A DNA stretch of 64,000 nucleotides from contig NZ_CP010979.1 in assembly GCF_000498395.2 (NCBI RefSeq), forward strand, positions 1,612,001 to 1,676,000, given 5' to 3'. Made by a program: the position numbers and the translations under genes. Source of the DNA: Pseudomonas putida S13.1.2. GTDB taxonomy: Bacteria > Pseudomonadota > Gammaproteobacteria > Pseudomonadales > Pseudomonadaceae. Below the pieces are notes generated by a model that saw only the letters and a program-made list of their open reading frames with translations, had not been told where the DNA came from and did no database searches. Below, piece after piece: positions 44,419 through 52,883 of the stretch; position 1 is the first letter of the stretch, and the number at the start of each line of letters is the position of its first letter.

Positions 44419-45348
44419 TTACAGCGTGGAGGTGAGTGCTGGCACGATTTCGAACAAGTCGCCGACCAGTCCGTAATCGGCCACCTGGAAGATCGGCGCT
44501 TCTTCATCCTTGTTGATCGCGACAATCACCTTGGATTCCTTCATGCCCGCCAAATGCTGGATCGCGCCGGAGATACCGACCGCGATGTACAGCTGCGGGG
44601 CCACGATCTTGCCGGTCTGGCCGACCTGCATGTCGTTGGGAACAAAGCCTGCGTCTACCGCTGCGCGCGATGCACCAACTGCCGCGCCGAGCTTGTCGGC
44701 CAGGCGGTACAGGTGGCTGAAGTTGTCACCGTTGCCCATGCCGCGGCCACCGGAAACAACAATGTCTGCCGCAGTCAGCTCGGGGCGATCGGACGTGGCC
44801 AGTTCTTCGCCGACGAACGCCGATATGCCTGTATCACGGGCGCCAGCCAATGCCACGATCGGCGCACTACCGCCTTCTGCCGGCAGGGCCTCAAAGCCGG
44901 TGGATCGAACGGTGATGACTTTGACTGCGGCGTTCGACTGCACGGTGGCGATGGCGTTGCCCGCATAGATCGGGCGCTTGAAGGTATCGGCAGACTCGAC
45001 CGAAATGATTTCGGAGATCTGATCGACATCCAGCAACGCTGCCACCCGTGGCAGGATGTTTTTGCCGTTGCTGGTGGCAGGGGCGAGTACATGGCTGAAG
45101 TCGCGACCCAGGTTGGCCACCAACGGCGCAACATTTTCCGGGAGCTGGCGCGCGTAGGCAGCGTCGTCTGCCATTAGCACCTTACTCACTCCAGCGATCT
45201 GCGCAGCCGCGAAAGCGACACCGGAAACGTCCAGTCCCGCGACCAGGACCACGACTTCCCCTCCGATCTGGTGGGCTGCAGCCAGAGTATTCAAGGTCGG
45301 CGCGGCGAGTGTGTGATTGTCGTGTTCAGCTACTACCAGGATAGACAT
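44419..45348 (-). CDS. etfA: Electron transfer flavoprotein alpha subunit
   Basis: 309 aa. Typical alpha subunit: N-terminal ILVVAEHDNHTLAAPTLNTL, and the FAD domain with VSGGRGMGNGDNFSHLYRLADKLGAAVGASRAAVDAG (about residues 195-232), GQTGKIVAPQLYIAVGISGAIQH near the C-terminus. Start codon overlaps the last base of etfB. A private ETF inside the operon should accept electrons from the acyl-CoA dehydrogenase encoded upstream. Confidence 0.93.
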   Translation of the reverse strand: MSILVVAEHDNHTLAAPTLNTLAAAHQIGGEVVVLVAGLDVSGVAFAAAQIAGVSKVLMADDAAYARQLPENVAPLVANLGRDFSHVLAPATSNGKNILPRVAALLDVDQISEIISVESADTFKRPIYAGNAIATVQSNAAVKVITVRSTGFEALPAEGGSAPIVALAGARDTGISAFVGEELATSDRPELTAADIVVSGGRGMGNGDNFSHLYRLADKLGAAVGASRAAVDAGFVPNDMQVGQTGKIVAPQLYIAVGISGAIQHLAGMKESKVIVAINKDEEAPIFQVADYGLVGDLFEIVPALTSTL

Positions 45349-46097
45349 CAGATTACCTTCGCTTCGTTCTTCAGCTTCTCGACCAGTTCGGCCACCGACT
45401 TGACCTTGATACCCGCGCTGCGCGCAGCTGGCGCTTCGACTTTCAGGGTCGTGTTGGTGGAGGCGAGGGAAACGCCGAGGTCGTCAGGCTTGACGGTCTC
45501 CAGCGGCTTCTTCTTGGCCTTCATGATGTTCGGCAGCGATGCATAGCGCGGCTCGTTCAGGCGCAGGTCGGTGGTGACGATGGCTGGCAAGTTCAGCGAC
45601 ACGGTCTGCAAGCCGCCATCGATTTCACGGGTGACGTTCAGCTTGTCGCCCGCAACGATGACCTTGGAGGCGAAGGTGCCCTGGGCGTAGCCGGTCAGCG
45701 CGGCCAGCATCTGGCCGGTCTGGTTGTTGTCGCTGTCGATGGCCTGCTTGCCAAGGATGACCAGCTGCGGCTGCTCTTTGTCGACAACGGCTTTCAGCGC
45801 TTTGGCTACGGCCAGGGAGCTCAGCTCATCGACGGCTTCGACCAGGATGGCACGGTCGGCGCCTAGCGCCAGGGCGGTACGCAGTTGCTCCTGGGCGGCG
45901 GGCGGGCCCACGGAGACGACCACGATCTCGCTCGCCACGCCTTTTTCCTTCAGGCGTACGGCTTCTTCCACGGCGATTTCGCAGAAGGGGTTCATGGACA
46001 TCTTGACGTTTGCAAGGTCGACGCCGGCGTTGTCCGCCTTGACGCGGACTTTGACGTTGTAATCGACCACACGTTTGATAGCGACCAGCACTTTCAT
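45348..46097 (-). CDS. etfB: Electron transfer flavoprotein beta subunit
   Basis: 249 aa. [22 protein letters not shown] at the N-terminus, [35 protein letters not shown] (AMP site) and [42 protein letters not shown], the conserved C-terminal ACAD recognition loop. Forms the heterodimer with EtfA encoded next. Confidence 0.93.
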   Translation of the reverse strand: MKVLVAIKRVVDYNVKVRVKADNAGVDLANVKMSMNPFCEIAVEEAVRLKEKGVASEIVVVSVGPPAAQEQLRTALALGADRAILVEAVDELSSLAVAKALKAVVDKEQPQLVILGKQAIDSDNNQTGQMLAALTGYAQGTFASKVIVAGDKLNVTREIDGGLQTVSLNLPAIVTTDLRLNEPRYASLPNIMKAKKKPLETVKPDDLGVSLASTNTTLKVEAPAARSAGIKVKSVAELVEKLKNEAKVI

Positions 46098-46149
46098 AAG
46101 CAGTAATACTCTGTTCTTGAGCGTTCACAACAGGCGGTAAAAAGAGGGG

Positions 46150-47346
46150 TCAGATGACCCCTGAAGCGCGCAGCTGTTGAATTCGTTCATGCGTCAGGCC
46201 AAGTTCGGCAAGGATGTTTTCGCTGTGCTCGCCAAGCGCCGGCACCGGGCCCATGCGGGGTGCAAAGGCATTGCTGGTGGCGGGCGGGAGCAGGCTGGGC
46301 ACGCTGCCTGCGGCCGTGTCGATGCGCCGCCAGCGGTCTCGGGCTTTTAGTTGTGGGTGCTCCCAGACACCCTGCATATCGTTAACCTTGGCGTTGGCAA
46401 TGCTGGCCTGGTCCAGCCGCTGAATAACGGTATCGAAGCTCAATGGGGCGAAAGCCTCGATGATCAACGCTCGCAGGGCGTCGCGGTTGGCCACGCGTTT
46501 GAAGTTGGCAGAAAACCGATCATCATCCGCAAGCTCCGGCCGGATCAGCACATGCTCGCAGAACAGCTGCCACTCCCGTTCGTTCTGCAGGCCGAGCATC
46601 ACGGTGCTGCCATCGCCAATAGGGAATGGGCCGTATGGATAGATCGTGGCGTGCGCTGCACCAGCGCGAGGCGGTGGCGGGGCACCCTCGTAGGCGTAAT
46701 AGAGCGGGTAATTCATCCACTCCACCAGGCTCTCCAGCATCGAAACTTCAACGTGGCTGCCGATGCCGGTTTTTTCCCGCAACAGTACGGCCGAGAGGAC
46801 GCCCGTGTAGGCATACATGCCGGCAGCGATATCCGCTATCGAGTTGCCCGCCTTGGCCATCCCGTCTTCGCCCGGCCCACCGGTGACCGAAAGAAAACCG
46901 CCTTCGCTCTGGATCAGCAGGTCATAGGCTTTTTTCTGCTCGTAGGGGCCCCCAGCGCCATAGCCGGAGATGTCGCAGACGATGAGCCGCGGGAAGCGCT
47001 CGTGCAATTGCTCGAAGCTCAACCCAAGGCGGGCGGCCGCGCCTGGCGCCAGGTTCTGCACCAGCACATCGGCTTGCGCCAGTAGCTGGTCAAGGATGTC
47101 CCCGGCGATATCCTGCTTGAGGTCAAGGGCCAGGCTTTCTTTCGAGCGGTTGGTCCAGACGAAATGCGAGGCCAGGCCGTTGACCCGCTGATCGTAACCA
47201 CGGGCGAAGTCGCCACTGCCCGGGCGTTCGACCTTGATCACCCGGGCGCCCAGGTCAGCCAGCTGGCGGGTACAGAAGGGCGCTGCGATCGCATGTTCGA
47301 GGCTGATGACGGTAATGCCGTCAAGTGGGCGAATGGGCTGACTCAT
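46150..47346 (-). CDS. CaiB/BaiF family III CoA transferase
   Basis: 398 aa. N-terminal PLDGITVISLEHAIAAPFCTRQLADLGARVIKVERPGSGDFARGYD, then WTNRSKESLALDLK and the DVLVQNLAPGAAARLG loop; catalytic Asp expected in the DLLIQSEGGFLSVTG segment (about residue 165). Family III transferases move CoA between small acids without a covalent intermediate. In the P. aeruginosa itaconate cluster the CoA transferase (Ict) is of this family, so itaconyl/succinyl-CoA transfer is a fair guess. Confidence 0.88.
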   Translation of the reverse strand: MSQPIRPLDGITVISLEHAIAAPFCTRQLADLGARVIKVERPGSGDFARGYDQRVNGLASHFVWTNRSKESLALDLKQDIAGDILDQLLAQADVLVQNLAPGAAARLGLSFEQLHERFPRLIVCDISGYGAGGPYEQKKAYDLLIQSEGGFLSVTGGPGEDGMAKAGNSIADIAAGMYAYTGVLSAVLLREKTGIGSHVEVSMLESLVEWMNYPLYYAYEGAPPPPRAGAAHATIYPYGPFPIGDGSTVMLGLQNEREWQLFCEHVLIRPELADDDRFSANFKRVANRDALRALIIEAFAPLSFDTVIQRLDQASIANAKVNDMQGVWEHPQLKARDRWRRIDTAAGSVPSLLPPATSNAFAPRMGPVPALGEHSENILAELGLTHERIQQLRASGVI

Positions 47347-47402
47347 GATTGATGTCTCTCTTGTTATGGCAGGCCCCTCACGGTTGGCGAGGGGGACCCA
47401 GG

Positions 47403-48566
47403 TCAGAACGAACGTGGCAGTTCCAGCAGATGTTCGGCCACGTAGGACAAGATCAGGTTGGTTGAAATGGGCGCGACCTGATAAAGGCGGGTTTCGCGGA
47501 ACTTGCGCTCGACGTCATATTCATTGGCAAAGCCGAAGCCGCCGTGGGTCTGCAAGCATGCGTTGGCAGCCTCCCAACTGGCTTTGGCCGCCAGGTACTT
47601 GGCCATGTTCGCAGCGGCGCCAGCGTTGCGACCGCTGTCGTACTCGGCGCAAGCACGCCAGCGCATCAGGTCCGCGGCTTCGATTTCGATGTAGGCTTCA
47701 GCGATGGGGAACTGCACGCCCTGGTTCTGGCCGATCGGGCGGCCGAATACCACACGATCACGGGCGTACTGGCTGGATTTCTCGATAAACCAGCGGCCAT
47801 CGCCGATGCATTCGGCGGCGATCAAGGTACGCTCGGCATTGAGCCCGTCGAGGATGTAGCGAAAACCCTTGCCTTCTTCGCCAATCAGGCTGCTGGCAGG
47901 GATTTCCAGGTTGTCGAAGAACAGCTCGTTGGTTTCGTGGTTCACCAGGTTGGCAATCGGCTGTACGGTCAGGCCGTTACCGATGGCTTCACGCAGGTCG
48001 ACCAGGAAAATCGACATGCCATCGACCTTCTTGGTGACCTCGGCGAGCGGGGTGGTACGCGCCAGGAGGATCATCAAGTCAGAATGCTGGACGCGAGAGA
48101 TCCACACTTTCTGGCCATTAATCACGTACTTGTCGCCTTTGCGAACCGCCGTGGTCTTGATCTTGGTGGTATCGGTGCCGGTGGTCGGCTCTGTCACGCC
48201 CATCGACTGCAGGCGCAGCTCGCCACTGGCCAGTTTGGGCAGGTAGTAGCGCTTTTGTTCTTCGCTGCCGTTACGCAGCAAGGTGAACATGTTGTACATC
48301 TGGCCATGGATGGTGCCGGAGTTGCCGCCACAGGCGTTGACTTCTTCAAGAATCACCGAGGCCTCGGCCAGACCCAGGCCGGAGCCGCCAAACTCCTCGG
48401 GTATCATCGCCGACAGCCAGCCGGCCTCAGTCATGGCTTTGACGAAGGCTTCAGGGAAGCCTTTTTCTTCGTCGACCTTGCGCCAGTATTCGGCCGGGAA
48501 ATCGCCACACAGGGCACGTACACCCTCACGAATGGCGTTGAGTTCTTCTTGACTGTTGTCGATCAT
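47403..48566 (-). CDS. Acyl-CoA dehydrogenase
   Basis: 387 aa from ATG 48566 (RBS GGAG 8 nt before; ATGs at 48569 and 48572 also fit). Full ACAD: PEEFGGSGLGLAEAS, MGVTEPTTGTDTTKIKT, NGQKVWISR, YARDRVVFGRPIGQNQGVQFPIAEAYIEIEAA and LQTHGGFGFANEYDVERKFRE. The itaconate cluster of P. aeruginosa has a similar ACAD gene. It could desaturate a methylsuccinyl-CoA-like ester and pass electrons to the ETF of the same operon. Confidence 0.9.
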   Translation of the reverse strand: MIDNSQEELNAIREGVRALCGDFPAEYWRKVDEEKGFPEAFVKAMTEAGWLSAMIPEEFGGSGLGLAEASVILEEVNACGGNSGTIHGQMYNMFTLLRNGSEEQKRYYLPKLASGELRLQSMGVTEPTTGTDTTKIKTTAVRKGDKYVINGQKVWISRVQHSDLMILLARTTPLAEVTKKVDGMSIFLVDLREAIGNGLTVQPIANLVNHETNELFFDNLEIPASSLIGEEGKGFRYILDGLNAERTLIAAECIGDGRWFIEKSSQYARDRVVFGRPIGQNQGVQFPIAEAYIEIEAADLMRWRACAEYDSGRNAGAAANMAKYLAAKASWEAANACLQTHGGFGFANEYDVERKFRETRLYQVAPISTNLILSYVAEHLLELPRSF

Positions 48567-48638
48567 CATCATTCTCCAGGGTGGGGCAGGCCGGCAGCGT
48601 CATCGTGGTTCGGCCGCCGGCCCGACCCTGTAACACGG

Positions 48639-49235
48639 TCAAATAGGCTGGAAGCCAAGGGCGGCGCGGAAACGGTTCTTGATGTATTGGCCATCACGCG
48701 GCGGCAGTACACGTGGCGGGTTTTCGGCTTTGATCTTCACCGTGGCCAGCTTGACCCCGTCCCGATTGGCGAAACGCTCACGCAGGGCATGGACCCCGTC
48801 CATTTCACGAATTTCCTGGGTCCAGGCAAAGCCACAGGTTTCAGCGACCCGGTCCAACTCGATGCCGAAGCCGGCGTGGCTGACTTGCATGCCGGTTTCA
48901 CCGAAGTGGCCGTTGTCCAGCACCACGATGGTCAGGTTTTTCGGCTGCTGCAGTGCAACAGTGGCCAGTGCGCCGAACCCCATCAGCAGCTCACCATCCC
49001 CGGTGACAACCACCACGCTTTTGTCCGGCTGCGCATTGGCGAGGCCCAAGCCCACGGTAATGGCACTGCCCATGGCCGCCCAAAGGTAGTAGTTGTTGTC
49101 GTGGTCACCCGCGGCCATCACATCATAGGAGGCAGAGCCCAGGCCGGTGACGACGAGCACATCATTGCGATCGGCGAGCAAGGTACGGACGACCTCTCGG
49201 CGGCAAAGTACGTGGTTGGCGCTTACTTGACCCAT
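48639..49235 (-). CDS. TPP-dependent 2-oxoacid decarboxylase-like, beta (TPP-binding) subunit
   Basis: 198 aa. It matches the C-terminal TPP half of the ComE/phosphonopyruvate decarboxylase type: VTGLGSASYDVMAAGDHDNNYYLWAAMGSAITVGLGLA and the TPP motif GDGELLMGFGALATVALQ...VVLDNGHFGETGMQ (GDG-X-N). Subunits split like sulfopyruvate decarboxylase. It overlaps the alpha gene by 13 nt. A decarboxylation of a 2-oxo acid to an aldehyde is the family reaction; the substrate is not known. Confidence 0.8.
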   Translation of the reverse strand: MGQVSANHVLCRREVVRTLLADRNDVLVVTGLGSASYDVMAAGDHDNNYYLWAAMGSAITVGLGLANAQPDKSVVVVTGDGELLMGFGALATVALQQPKNLTIVVLDNGHFGETGMQVSHAGFGIELDRVAETCGFAWTQEIREMDGVHALRERFANRDGVKLATVKIKAENPPRVLPPRDGQYIKNRFRAALGFQPI

Positions 49236-49753
49236 TTCTTTTCTCCGATCAGGCGCTGACCAAGCAGCAGGGCGGTGGCGGCATCGCCGTTGAAGGCCAT
49301 GGTGGCGGCGCCATGGAGCAGGGGGGCCACATCCTCAGGTTTGTCAGCGCGCCAGGTCATCACTTTCATCAGGTTCAGGGAGGCTTCAGTGGCCTGACCC
49401 ATCGGGTTTTGCCAGGCGTTGAATTCAGCCCAGTCCCCCCGCATGGTCACAACCATCAGCAGGGGGAAACCAGCGCAGTTCTGCAAGGCGAGGGTGTTGA
49501 TGCAGTTGCCGACACCGCTCGACTGCATCAGCAGGGCGCCGCGTTCACCACCCAGCCAGGCGCCGGCCAGGTAGCCAATGCCTTCTTCTTCCGTGGTGAG
49601 CACAACGGCCTTGATGTCGGGGTCTGCATAGGACATGCGAATGGACGCCGAGTGGCCAGCGTCCGGTACGAATACGACGTGCTTGACGTCGTGGGCCTTG
49701 AGAACACGGAACACGTCCTCTTGCCAGTTCTGTTCAGCTTCTTGCGATGACAT
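49223..49753 (-). CDS. TPP-dependent 2-oxoacid decarboxylase-like, alpha (PYR) subunit
   Basis: 176 aa from ATG 49753 (GGGAGATACCC upstream); longer starts have no RBS. PYR domain of the ComD/sulfopyruvate decarboxylase alpha type: VFVPDAGHSASIR, LTTEEEGIGYLAGAWLGGERGALLMQSSGVGNCINTLA, containing the Glu (TEEEG) that protonates TPP N1'. First gene of the - strand operon that runs to 42748. Confidence 0.8.
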   Translation of the reverse strand: MSSQEAEQNWQEDVFRVLKAHDVKHVVFVPDAGHSASIRMSYADPDIKAVVLTTEEEGIGYLAGAWLGGERGALLMQSSGVGNCINTLALQNCAGFPLLMVVTMRGDWAEFNAWQNPMGQATEASLNLMKVMTWRADKPEDVAPLLHGAATMAFNGDAATALLLGQRLIGEKKWVK

Positions 49754-49839
49754 GGGTATCTCCCGGCAGTGCTGCTTTTGTTTTTCCTCATCATGCGGCG
49801 AGATGCAGCGCAGGACGACTACCGTTTTTTTCTTTGAGA

Positions 49840-49856
49840 TATGCCGTAGCGGCATA
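49840..49856. promoter_or_regulatory. Perfect palindrome upstream of the TPP operon
   Basis: TATGCCG-tag-CGGCATA has 7-bp arms and lies 87 bp before the TPP alpha start. Each arm reads CGGCATA outwards, the same core as the GGCATA sites nearby. Confidence 0.55.
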
Positions 49857-49954
49857 GGTGCGCCCATGCCACAGGTCATCGACGTTGAGTGCGACTGACT
49901 GCCGCGTCGTGTGAAGCATGGCCCGGGCACGCCCGCCAGTGGCTATATAAAGCG

Positions 49955-49970
49955 GGCATAGCTGATAGAC
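49955..49970 (+). promoter_or_regulatory. GGCATAnCTGnTAG motif, site B
   Basis: GGCATAGCTGATAGAC lies in the 491-bp gap between the divergent TPP operon and the DAACS permease gene. Confidence 0.55.
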
Positions 49971-50044
49971 GCGCTCAGCGCTTCTGGGCAGCAGGTGAAA
50001 ACGTTAGGTTGCCTGCTCGGTCGCGGCTGCGCCGCTGTCGAATC

Positions 50045-50059
50045 AAAACAACAATAAGA
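50045..50059 (+). promoter_or_regulatory. Crc/Hfq-type CA motif upstream of leader ORF
   Basis: AAAACAACAATAAGA lies 13 nt before ATG 50073 and 185 nt before the permease start. Its place argues that translation really begins at 50073. Confidence 0.45.
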
Positions 50060-50072
50060 TCGAGGGTTGTCC

Positions 50073-50195
50073 ATGTTGCTTCGTTACCTGCGCACGCTCG
50101 CCGGGTGGCTCACCACTGCAGAGTCGCCATTGGCCGATACACCATCCTCACCATGCTGTTTTCGGCATCTTGCACTGTCCTACTTCGTTCCGTAG
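50073..50195 (+). CDS. Possible 40-aa leader peptide of the DAACS gene
   Basis: ATG 50073 with GAGGGTTGTCC upstream opens 40 codons (MLLRYLRTLAGWL... ending YFVP) to TAG 50195, 49 nt before the permease start. No family is recognised. Position after a CA motif and RBS suggests a translated leader, but a chance ORF is possible. Confidence 0.3.
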   Translation: MLLRYLRTLAGWLTTAESPLADTPSSPCCFRHLALSYFVP

Positions 50196-50244
50196 TGCAC
50201 CGCTCTGGCGGTGACGGTCCCTATTGGTTGAATAAAGGTGCTCA

Positions 50245-51540
50245 ATGAAATTCAGACTACCGCTGGCGGGCTGGATACTGCTCGCAATGTTCCTAGGCGT
50301 GGTGATCGGCTATGTCATTTTCCTCACCAGCCCTGACAAGGCAGCTGCTACCGAGACTGCCGGGTACATTTCGGTGATATCGGACGTATTCCTGAGGCTG
50401 ATCAAGATGCTGATCGGGCCGCTGGTGTTTTCCACCTTGGTGGTAGGGATTGCTAACATGGGCGACGCCGGTGCGGTGGGCAGAGTCTTTGGCAAGGCGA
50501 TGATGTGGTTCCTGACGGCTTCGCTGCTCTCATTGGCGGTGGGCCTGATGATGGCCAACATCCTGCAGCCAGGGCATCATCTGGCACTGCCTTTGCCGGA
50601 CGTGAGCGCAACCACGTCCCTCCAGACATCTGCCTTCACCCTCAAGGCGTTTGTCACGCATCTGGTGCCCAGGTCGTTCGTCGAGGCCCTGGCGAACAAC
50701 GAGATCCTGCAGATTGTGGTGTTCTCACTGTTCTTTGGTGTAGCCCTGGCGGCCCTGGGCGAAAAAGCCAAGGGCCTCGTGCGCCTTGCCGACGAATTGG
50801 CCCAGGCCATGCTTCTCATCACGGGCTACGTCATGAAGCTGGCACCGCTGGCTGTCATGGCTGCGATGGCCGCCACAGTCGCGGTTAACGGCCTGTCGAT
50901 CCTCGCAACGTTCGCGGTGTTCATGCGCGACTTCTACCTGGGGCTGATCCTGCTTTGGCTATTGCTGATAATGGCTGGGGCGCTGTTCCTGGGGCGGCGG
51001 GTTTTCGCACTTCTGGCGCTGATCAAGGAGGCCTTCCTGCTGGCGTTCGCTACGGCGAGTTCCGAGTCGGCCTATCCAAAACTGCTCTCGGCGCTGGACC
51101 GATTCGGAGTAAGCCGCAAAATTTCCAGTTTTGTCATGCCCATGGGCTACTCCTTCAACCTCGATGGCTCGATGATGTACTGCACCTTCGCTGTGCTGTT
51201 CATCGCCCAAGCGTACGGTATCGAGATGACCCTTGGTACGCAGATCCTGATGCTGTTGACGTTGATGCTTACATCCAAGGGGCTTGCCGGGGTGCCGCGT
51301 GCATCACTGGTGGTCATTGCGGCGACGCTGGTGCAGTTCGATATTCCCGAAGCGGGGCTGCTGCTGATTCTGGGCATCGATACATTCCTCGATATGGGGC
51401 GCTCGGCCACCAACGCCGTAGGCAACTCGATCGCCACGGCGGTGGTCGCCAAGTGGGAAGGGGAGCTGCAGGACCCGGATACACAGCCGGCAACCGCTCG
51501 TGGCACAACCCAGGGGGCTGCAGGTTCTTCAACAGTGTGA
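50245..51540 (+). CDS. Dicarboxylate/amino acid:cation symporter (DctA/GltP family)
   Basis: 431 aa, AAAGGTG before ATG 50245. DAACS features: LIKMLIGPLVFSTLVVGI, the HP1 serine motif AFATASSESAYPKLL (family: SSSE), MGYSFNLDGSMMY (TM7), MLTSKGLAGVPRASLVVIAATL, and the TM8 motif DTFLDMGRSATNAVGNSIATAV. Members import C4-dicarboxylates, glutamate or aspartate with Na+ or H+. Divergent from the CoA/TPP operon and followed by a LysR gene, so it is likely to import the acid that operon degrades. Confidence 0.9.
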   Translation: MKFRLPLAGWILLAMFLGVVIGYVIFLTSPDKAAATETAGYISVISDVFLRLIKMLIGPLVFSTLVVGIANMGDAGAVGRVFGKAMMWFLTASLLSLAVGLMMANILQPGHHLALPLPDVSATTSLQTSAFTLKAFVTHLVPRSFVEALANNEILQIVVFSLFFGVALAALGEKAKGLVRLADELAQAMLLITGYVMKLAPLAVMAAMAATVAVNGLSILATFAVFMRDFYLGLILLWLLLIMAGALFLGRRVFALLALIKEAFLLAFATASSESAYPKLLSALDRFGVSRKISSFVMPMGYSFNLDGSMMYCTFAVLFIAQAYGIEMTLGTQILMLLTLMLTSKGLAGVPRASLVVIAATLVQFDIPEAGLLLILGIDTFLDMGRSATNAVGNSIATAVVAKWEGELQDPDTQPATARGTTQGAAGSSTV

Positions 51541-51580
51541 GGCATCGATAGCCAATTCGCGTCGTGGCGTATGCCTTTGG

Positions 51581-51614
51581 TGCTAGCTGCTATGCCCAAA
51601 TGCTATAGCTGATG
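51581..51614. promoter_or_regulatory. GGCATAnCTGnTAG motif pair (site C) before the LysR gene
   Basis: Reversed copy at 51581-51596 (read on -, GGCATAGCAGCTAGCA) and a partial forward copy CTATAGCTGATGA at 51602-51614 face each other, 70 bp before the LysR start. Fits autoregulation. Confidence 0.55.
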
Positions 51615-51683
51615 ACCAAGGCTGTCTTTAGACTGTGAAAAACGCCGTTCAGAGGCGCCCCTTTCTTTGCCAGTGGTTGACCG

Positions 51684-52607
51684 ATGGACGTAGTGCAACT
51701 GAAAACCCTGATCCATGTGGCCGAGCTTGGCAGCCTGAGCAAGGCTTCGGACCGGCTCCATGTGGCGCAACCTGCATTGAGCCGGCAGATTCGGCAGTTG
51801 GAAAAGGAACTGGGCGTCTACCTGTTCGAGCGGCATGGCCGCGGTATGGAAATCACCGCTGCCGGCCTCGAGGTTCTTGAACGGGCCACCCGAATCATGA
51901 ACGAGCTCGAGTCCATCCGTACCTCGGTAGCCGGCGGTCGTGCCGCGTTTCGCGGCATGGTCGCCATCGGTACCACGCCGACCATCGCCGAGATTGTCAC
52001 TGTGCCGTTGGTGCAGCGCATCCGCGACACTCACCCGGACCTCTCGATCCGCTTTTCATCGGCGTTTAGCGGCTATTTGCTGGACTGGTTGCAGCGGGGC
52101 GAGCTGGAGCTGGCCATCTCATACGATCCGCAGCCACTGCACACGTTGCGAATCGAACCGGTAATGATGGAGAACCTGGTCCTGGTTGGCCCTCCCGAGG
52201 CCAGGTTGAACCTGGACACGGCCGTGCCGTTCGCAGAATTGGCCAATGAACAGATGGTGCTGCCCAGCCCCCGCCATGGGCTGCGCAAGATCATGGACCA
52301 GTGCGCCCTTGAGCGAGGCTTCAAGATCACCACCAGTGTCGAGGCGGACTCCTTTGGCGCGATGATCGACCTGGTGCGCAATGGTTTTGGCTATACGGCA
52401 TTGCCACTGGCCTCCATTTACTCCCGCCTGAATGACGGCACGCTATGCGCCGCGCCGCTGGTTGACCCGACGCCAATGCGCAAGCTGGTGCTCGTGCTGC
52501 CCGCCGATCGGCAGGTAAGCCCTGCAACGCGCTACGTCGGCCAGACCTTTGTGGACATTGCCAGCGAGCTGGTGGCCCAAGGCATCTGGGCGGGGCACAT
52601 GCTCTGA
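51684..52607 (+). CDS. LysR family regulator (candidate regulator of GGCATA sites)
   Basis: 307 aa. HTH: LKTLIHVAELGSLSKASDRLHVAQPALSRQIRQLEKELGVYLFERHGRGMEIT, like NAC/Cbl-like LysR activators; the effector domain starts near residue 90. RBS is weak (ttgaccg). It lies 143 nt after the DAACS gene, and the GGCATA motif pair precedes it. The same motif lies in front of the DAACS and both MHS genes, so this protein is my first choice as their regulator. Confidence 0.87.
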   Translation: MDVVQLKTLIHVAELGSLSKASDRLHVAQPALSRQIRQLEKELGVYLFERHGRGMEITAAGLEVLERATRIMNELESIRTSVAGGRAAFRGMVAIGTTPTIAEIVTVPLVQRIRDTHPDLSIRFSSAFSGYLLDWLQRGELELAISYDPQPLHTLRIEPVMMENLVLVGPPEARLNLDTAVPFAELANEQMVLPSPRHGLRKIMDQCALERGFKITTSVEADSFGAMIDLVRNGFGYTALPLASIYSRLNDGTLCAAPLVDPTPMRKLVLVLPADRQVSPATRYVGQTFVDIASELVAQGIWAGHML

Positions 52608-52634
52608 AACGGCTGCGCCAAGCTATTCAATCGC

Positions 52635-52650
52635 GGCATAACTGCTAGAG
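52635..52650 (+). promoter_or_regulatory. GGCATAnCTGnTAG motif, site D
   Basis: GGCATAACTGCTAGAG lies 234 bp upstream of the second MHS permease gene and just after the LysR stop. The remaining sequence to 52883 shows no gene. Confidence 0.55.
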
Positions 52651-52883
52651 GGCAGCGGGTCTGGCCGCTACTCAGGTGAGGGCGTAGCTTTGCCCGGGAT
52701 AAAAGTCAGTGCGCTTTCGCTGGCTTGTAAAATAATAGATCCCAGAAGGTGCCCCCCATGATGTGCGTTCCATCGCCCCGCGTACTGCCGCCTGCTTTTC
52801 CTGTGATGACTCCAAGCCAGTAGCTCGACGCAGACCAACGCTGTTGTTCTTGCCTCGCGTTTGCCTCAGATCTGGAGTTCCCC

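Noticed and set aside
49889..50248. 119-codon + frame across the dctA leader region
   Set aside because: Arg/Ala-rich, no RBS at its start, overlaps the regulatory sites and the permease start; the 40-aa frame at 50073 has better initiation signals.
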